DNA of 64,000 nt, taken from contig NZ_CP146608.1 in NCBI RefSeq assembly GCF_037113415.1, positions 578,501 through 642,500 on the forward strand, read 5' to 3'. Origin of the DNA: Devosia sp. XK-2. Its GTDB lineage: Bacteria; Pseudomonadota; Alphaproteobacteria; Rhizobiales; Devosiaceae. The notes beneath the pieces are model-generated. The model did not search any database. It was not told the DNA's origin and saw only the letters and a list, made by a program, of their open reading frames with translations. Both the position numbers and the translations under genes were made by a program. This document shows, piece after piece, positions 60,640 through 64,000 of the stretch. The number at the start of each line of letters is the position of its first letter. The stretch's first letter is position 1.

Positions 60640-60662
60640 ATCGATTGCTGAAATCGATTGCA
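60640..60662. promoter_or_regulatory. LacI-type operator of the beta-glucosidase
   Basis: TGAAATCGATTGCA (60649-60662) fits the LacI-family consensus TGNAANCGNTTNCA exactly and is near-palindromic. A second ATCGATTGC lies at 60640-60648, 13 bp upstream. They are 67-90 bp before the GH1 start. No LacI gene is in the window. Confidence 0.65.
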
Positions 60663-60728
60663 TAAGCCGCGCAAGCGATGCTATCGGCCTTCCAACAACA
60701 GGCGACAAGCCGCCGCTATGGAGGGGAA

Positions 60729-62042
60729 ATGTTCTCGTTTGACCGCCGCGATTTCGGTGCCGATTTCACTTTTGGCGTCGCCACGGCCGCCTATCAGATT
60801 GAAGGCGGGCAGGGCGACGGGCGCGGCTCATCCATCTGGGACACATTCTCGGCCACACCTGGCAATGTGCACAATGGCGATACGGGCCTCAATGCCTGCA
60901 ACCACTACGAGCTTTGGCCTCAGGATCTCGATCTCATTCGCGACGGCGGCTTTGACGCCTATCGCTTCTCTTTCGCCTGGCCGCGCCTCATTCCCGAGGG
61001 CACGGGCGCGATCAATCAGGCAGGTATCGACTTTTACGACCGCCTGATCGACGGCATGCTCGAACGCGGCATCAAGCCCTATGCCACCCTCTATCATTGG
61101 GATCTACCCTCGGCGCTGCAGGATCGTGGCGGCTGGATGAACCGCGACATCGCCAATTGGTTCGCCGATTACGCCGCGCTCGTCGCCAGCAAGTTCGGCG
61201 ATCGGCTTGAAGCCACCGCCACCATCAACGAGCCCTGGTGCGTGGCCTTCCTCAGCCACTTCTTGGGCGTGCACGCCCCCGGCTATCGCGATTTTCGTGC
61301 TGCGGCCCGCGCGATGCACCACGTGCTGTTCGCCCATGGCACCGCTATCGATGCCCTGCGTGCGGCCGGGACAAAAAATCTTGGCATCGTGCTCAACCTC
61401 GAAAAAGCCGAACCGGCGACCGACAGCGAAGCCGACAAGTCGGCTGCCAATTTCGGTGATGCCTCGTTCAATCGCTGGTATCTCGGCGGCGTACTCAAGG
61501 GCCAATATCCCAAGGAAATGACCGATTGGCTGGCGCCCTATCTGCCGGCCAATTACCAGGACGATATGGCCGTGGTGTCCCGCCCGCTCGATTGGCTGGG
61601 CATCAACTATTATACCCGTGGTCTCTATACCGCATCGACCCAGCCCGGCCGGCCGGTGGAACAGGTCAAGGGCCCGCTGGAAAAGACCGATATCGGCTGG
61701 GAGATTTATCCCCAGGGCCTCACCGATCTGCTGATGCGCGTCGCCAACGACTATACGAAGCTGCCCATCTACGTCACCGAAAACGGCATGGCCGAAGTCG
61801 AGGGCGATAACGATCCGCGGCGCGTGAAATACTACGAGGATCACCTCAAGGCCGTGCTCGCCGCCCGCAATGCCGGCGCCGATGTGCGCGGCTATTTTGC
61901 CTGGTCGCTGCTCGACAATTACGAATGGGCCGAGGGCTATAACAAGCGCTTCGGTCTGGTGCATGTCGATTACCAGACCCAGAAGCGCACGCCCAAATCC
62001 AGCTATCGGGCGTTCCAGGGCCTGTTGCACAATTCCCGTTGA
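60729..62042 (+). CDS. GH1 beta-glucosidase
   Basis: A 437-residue (alpha/beta)8 retaining glycosidase. N-terminal DFTFGVATAAYQIEGG, acid/base Glu in TINEPW, nucleophile Glu in YVTENGM, and C-terminal YFAWSLLDNYEWAEGYNKRFGLVHVDY. ATG 60729 with GGAGGGGA just upstream. Cytoplasmic. It hydrolyses beta-glucosides such as cellobiose; a LacI-like operator is seen upstream. Confidence 0.97.
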   Translation: MFSFDRRDFGADFTFGVATAAYQIEGGQGDGRGSSIWDTFSATPGNVHNGDTGLNACNHYELWPQDLDLIRDGGFDAYRFSFAWPRLIPEGTGAINQAGIDFYDRLIDGMLERGIKPYATLYHWDLPSALQDRGGWMNRDIANWFADYAALVASKFGDRLEATATINEPWCVAFLSHFLGVHAPGYRDFRAAARAMHHVLFAHGTAIDALRAAGTKNLGIVLNLEKAEPATDSEADKSAANFGDASFNRWYLGGVLKGQYPKEMTDWLAPYLPANYQDDMAVVSRPLDWLGINYYTRGLYTASTQPGRPVEQVKGPLEKTDIGWEIYPQGLTDLLMRVANDYTKLPIYVTENGMAEVEGDNDPRRVKYYEDHLKAVLAARNAGADVRGYFAWSLLDNYEWAEGYNKRFGLVHVDYQTQKRTPKSSYRAFQGLLHNSR

Positions 62043-62084
62043 TCAGGTCTAAGGTCGGGCTTTCCGTTCAAGAGCCCGACCGTC

Positions 62085-62666
62085 ATGACATCAGAATTCG
62101 GCGATCTGCCAGAATCCCTTCTTCGTCTCGACGACGTGCTGCTCAATGGCGGCGATGACGCCATGCTCCTCACCGAGCTGGATGGTTTTCTCTGCGCCAT
62201 TGCGGTCAGTCCGGGGCCGATTGCCAAATCCGAATATTGGCCCTTTGACTGGGCCGCCGATGAGCGCGGCATGCCATTGCCTGGCTTTGAAGAGTTCGAG
62301 GCCTTGGTCGATGCGCGCCTGGTCGATATCGAAACCGAATTGGCCGCCGGCGAATATGGCCCGCTCTATGAGGTGGACGACGACACCGGCGAAATCATCT
62401 GGCAGGCCTGGATCGCAGGCTTCCAGCAGGCCATGCTGCTCCGCTATGACGCTTGGGATGCGCTGCTGCGCGACACCGATGATGACGAACGGGGCGAGGC
62501 GGCCATGGGGTTGGCCTCCGGCCTGATGCTGTCCGACCCGACCAACCATCCCGACGATACGGCGAGCGACGACGATTGGGCGCAATATGACGCCGCCATG
62601 AGCGCCATGCCCGAAGTGCTCGCGCAGGTTGCCGTGCTGCTCTATCGGCTGCACAAGCAGAACTAG
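62085..62666 (+). CDS. UPF0149/YecA-type protein
   Basis: A 193-residue acidic helical protein with the UPF0149 pattern: LLTELDGFLCAIAVSPGPI and WIAGFQQAMLLRYDAWDALL. No C-terminal SEC-C zinc motif is present. Function unknown. Its TAG stop lies in the CTAGAGC border of a palindromic element. Confidence 0.9.
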   Translation: MTSEFGDLPESLLRLDDVLLNGGDDAMLLTELDGFLCAIAVSPGPIAKSEYWPFDWAADERGMPLPGFEEFEALVDARLVDIETELAAGEYGPLYEVDDDTGEIIWQAWIAGFQQAMLLRYDAWDALLRDTDDDERGEAAMGLASGLMLSDPTNHPDDTASDDDWAQYDAAMSAMPEVLAQVAVLLYRLHKQN

Positions 62667-62749
62667 AGCGTTTCCAGCAAAAATGGCGACGGTTCTGCTC
62701 CTCGGGCCTCGACCCGAGGATCGGAAACGCGACAAACAAAATGCCCTAG
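62663..62749. repeat. CTAG-bounded palindromic element between convergent genes
   Basis: Begins CTAGAGC (62663-62669), ends GCCCTAG (62743-62749); inner pairings GCGTTTCC/GGAAACGC and CCTCGGG-CCTCGA-CCCGAGG. Both flanking genes take their TAG stops from its ends, as at 32864-32932. Confidence 0.7.
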
Positions 62750-64000
62750 GCGACTTCGGGCAGCCGCGCCTCCATCAGGGCCTTGGTCAGTGGATGCTGC
62801 GGCTTGGCAAATAGCTGCTCCGGCGTTGCCGCCTCGACAATCCGCCCCTTTTCCATCACCAGCACCCGGTCGGCCATGGCGGCGACCATGTCTAGGTCGT
62901 GGCTGATGATGAGATAGGTCAGGCCGTGTTCCGCCCGCAGGCGGGACAGGAGGGCGAGCACCTCGCCGCGCACTGACACATCCAGCGCCGAAACCGGTTC
63001 ATCCAGCACCAAAAGCCGCGGTCGCGTCACCAGCGCCCGTGCAATGGCCAGTCGTTGCCGCTGCCCGCCCGAAAATTCGTGCGGATAGCGTGCCAGCATG
63101 TCCCTGGGCAGTCCCACCGCTTCAATGGCTTCATGCATCCGCGCCTCATGCGCCTGCCGCGACATCTGGCCCAGCAGATGCAGCGGCTCGCCCAAGGACG
63201 CCCCGATTGTCATGCGCGGGTCGAAACTGCTGAACGGGTCCTGGAACACCAGCGACATGCCGGCCCGCAGGAGCGGCGGCAGGTCGCGGCCGCGATAGGC
63301 GGCGCCGTCGAAAACTAGGCGCCCCCCGCTCACATCGTCCAGACCGACGATCATGCGCGCCAATGTGGTTTTGCCGCAGCCCGAGGGGCCCACAAGCGCC
63401 ACGCATTCGCCTGTCGCGATTCCGAGGTCCACGGCCTTTACGGCATGTACGGGTGCCTTGCGCCAAAGCCAGAACCCGCCCTGGCGATAGACACGGCTCA
63501 CAGCCTCCGCCTGCAGGAGCGGCGCCTCATCTGTCTGCTGTGCCGCGGGCGCTATGTCGCGCCGCACCATCCGGCTTGCGGCCAGAAGCTGGCGCGTATA
63601 ATCCGCCCGCGGGCTCTTAAAGACCGTGTCGGCTTCGCCTTCCTCGACCACTTGCCCGGCGCGCATCACCACGACATGTGTACACAGCGCCGCCACCGCC
63701 CTTATGTCATGGCTGATAAAGAGCAAGGTCATGTTCCGGCGTCGGCATACCTCCAGGATCAGATCGAGCACCTTGCGCTGGGTGATGACATCGAGGGCCG
63801 AGGTCGGCTCATCCGCGATCATCAGGTCCGGGCGGCTGGCCAGGGCCATGGCGATCATCGCTCTCTGCCTTTGCCCGCCGGAAAGCTGATGTGGATAGCG
63901 CCCGCCATGCGCCGGATCCAGCCCCACCTCGTCCAGCAGATCGGGCAGATCCGCCATGTCATCGGCGCCGGCCAGGCCCATCGCCTCCTGGATTTGCGCG
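62746..64000 (-). CDS. fused oligopeptide ABC transporter ATPase, partial (N-terminus off right edge)
   Basis: A protein with two ABC ATPase domains in one chain, as in the DppD-DppF fusion; the first domain's Walker A lies beyond the window. Visible: first signature QLSGGQRQRAMIAMAL, Walker B LMIADEPTSALD; second Walker A GPSGCGKTTLARMIVG, signature FSGGQRQRLAIARAL, Walker B LLVLDEPVSALD, and H-loop ISHDLDMV. It couples ATP to peptide or nickel uptake. The start and the permease genes would be to the right. Confidence 0.94.
   Translation of the reverse strand, partial: AQIQEAMGLAGADDMADLPDLLDEVGLDPAHGGRYPHQLSGGQRQRAMIAMALASRPDLMIADEPTSALDVITQRKVLDLILEVCRRRNMTLLFISHDIRAVAALCTHVVVMRAGQVVEEGEADTVFKSPRADYTRQLLAASRMVRRDIAPAAQQTDEAPLLQAEAVSRVYRQGGFWLWRKAPVHAVKAVDLGIATGECVALVGPSGCGKTTLARMIVGLDDVSGGRLVFDGAAYRGRDLPPLLRAGMSLVFQDPFSSFDPRMTIGASLGEPLHLLGQMSRQAHEARMHEAIEAVGLPRDMLARYPHEFSGGQRQRLAIARALVTRPRLLVLDEPVSALDVSVRGEVLALLSRLRAEHGLTYLIISHDLDMVAAMADRVLVMEKGRIVEAATPEQLFAKPQHPLTKALMEARLPEVA

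Overview
The window is a 62-64% GC alphaproteobacterial chromosome segment. Gene families and neighbourhoods (circularly permuted ATP-grasp/alpha-E/transglutaminase cluster, TlyA, EtfBA, glpD-glpK, GH13 and GH1 glucosidases, uronate isomerase, DUF1499, DUF6074-like phage protein) suggest Hyphomicrobiales, most like the Devosia group. That assignment is inference from gene content, not from a marker gene.

Layout. (1) 1-8541: right part of a phage-like integrated element. On the minus strand it has a HK97-type prohead protease (cut by the left edge) behind a string of tiny, mostly overlapping early genes: zinc-finger proteins, a replication/HTH protein, an excisionase-like HTH protein and a ribbon-helix-helix (RHH) regulator. 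On the plus strand it has a pentapeptide-repeat membrane protein, a second RHH protein, a membrane protein, a tyrosine integrase and a DUF4238 protein. It ends in a 46-bp fragment of a tRNA-Phe 3' end. (2) 8542-23597: a second, separate 15.1-kb island ending in another copy of the same 46-bp fragment (45/46 identical). It carries a six-gene overlapping operon, hsdM-hsdS-DUF6615-FRG-Mrr-hsdR, an XRE regulator, a RepA-like ATPase, a RepB-like primase, an AlpA regulator and its own integrase. Neither fragment is a complete tRNA gene, so the intact tRNA-Phe is expected left of the window and the two islands are stacked in tandem. (3) 23644-64000: core-like chromosome.

In the core region, working units are visible. 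A sigma54 activator faces an aldehyde dehydrogenase plus DUF779 gene, with an exact -24/-12 promoter and two palindromic activator sites. glpD and glpK are preceded by a DeoR/GlpR-like operator pair. etfB-etfA are coupled. ATP-grasp, alpha-E and transglutaminase genes form a same-strand cluster. A GH1 beta-glucosidase has a LacI-consensus operator. Other genes include TsaC/Sua5, PdxH, DnaJ-like, TlyA, SCO1, XseB, an HDAC-family enzyme, an AEC transporter, M20 hydrolase, GNAT enzymes and Mrp, with a fused oligopeptide ABC ATPase cut by the right edge. Convergent gene pairs are often separated by palindromic elements that also supply the stop codons of both genes.

The most interesting material is the tandem tRNA-Phe island pair, the type I restriction operon with three extra genes between hsdS and hsdR, a GCCA-iteron cluster behind the island replication genes, and a divergent RHH switch in the first element. 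No rRNA, intact tRNA or CRISPR array was seen.
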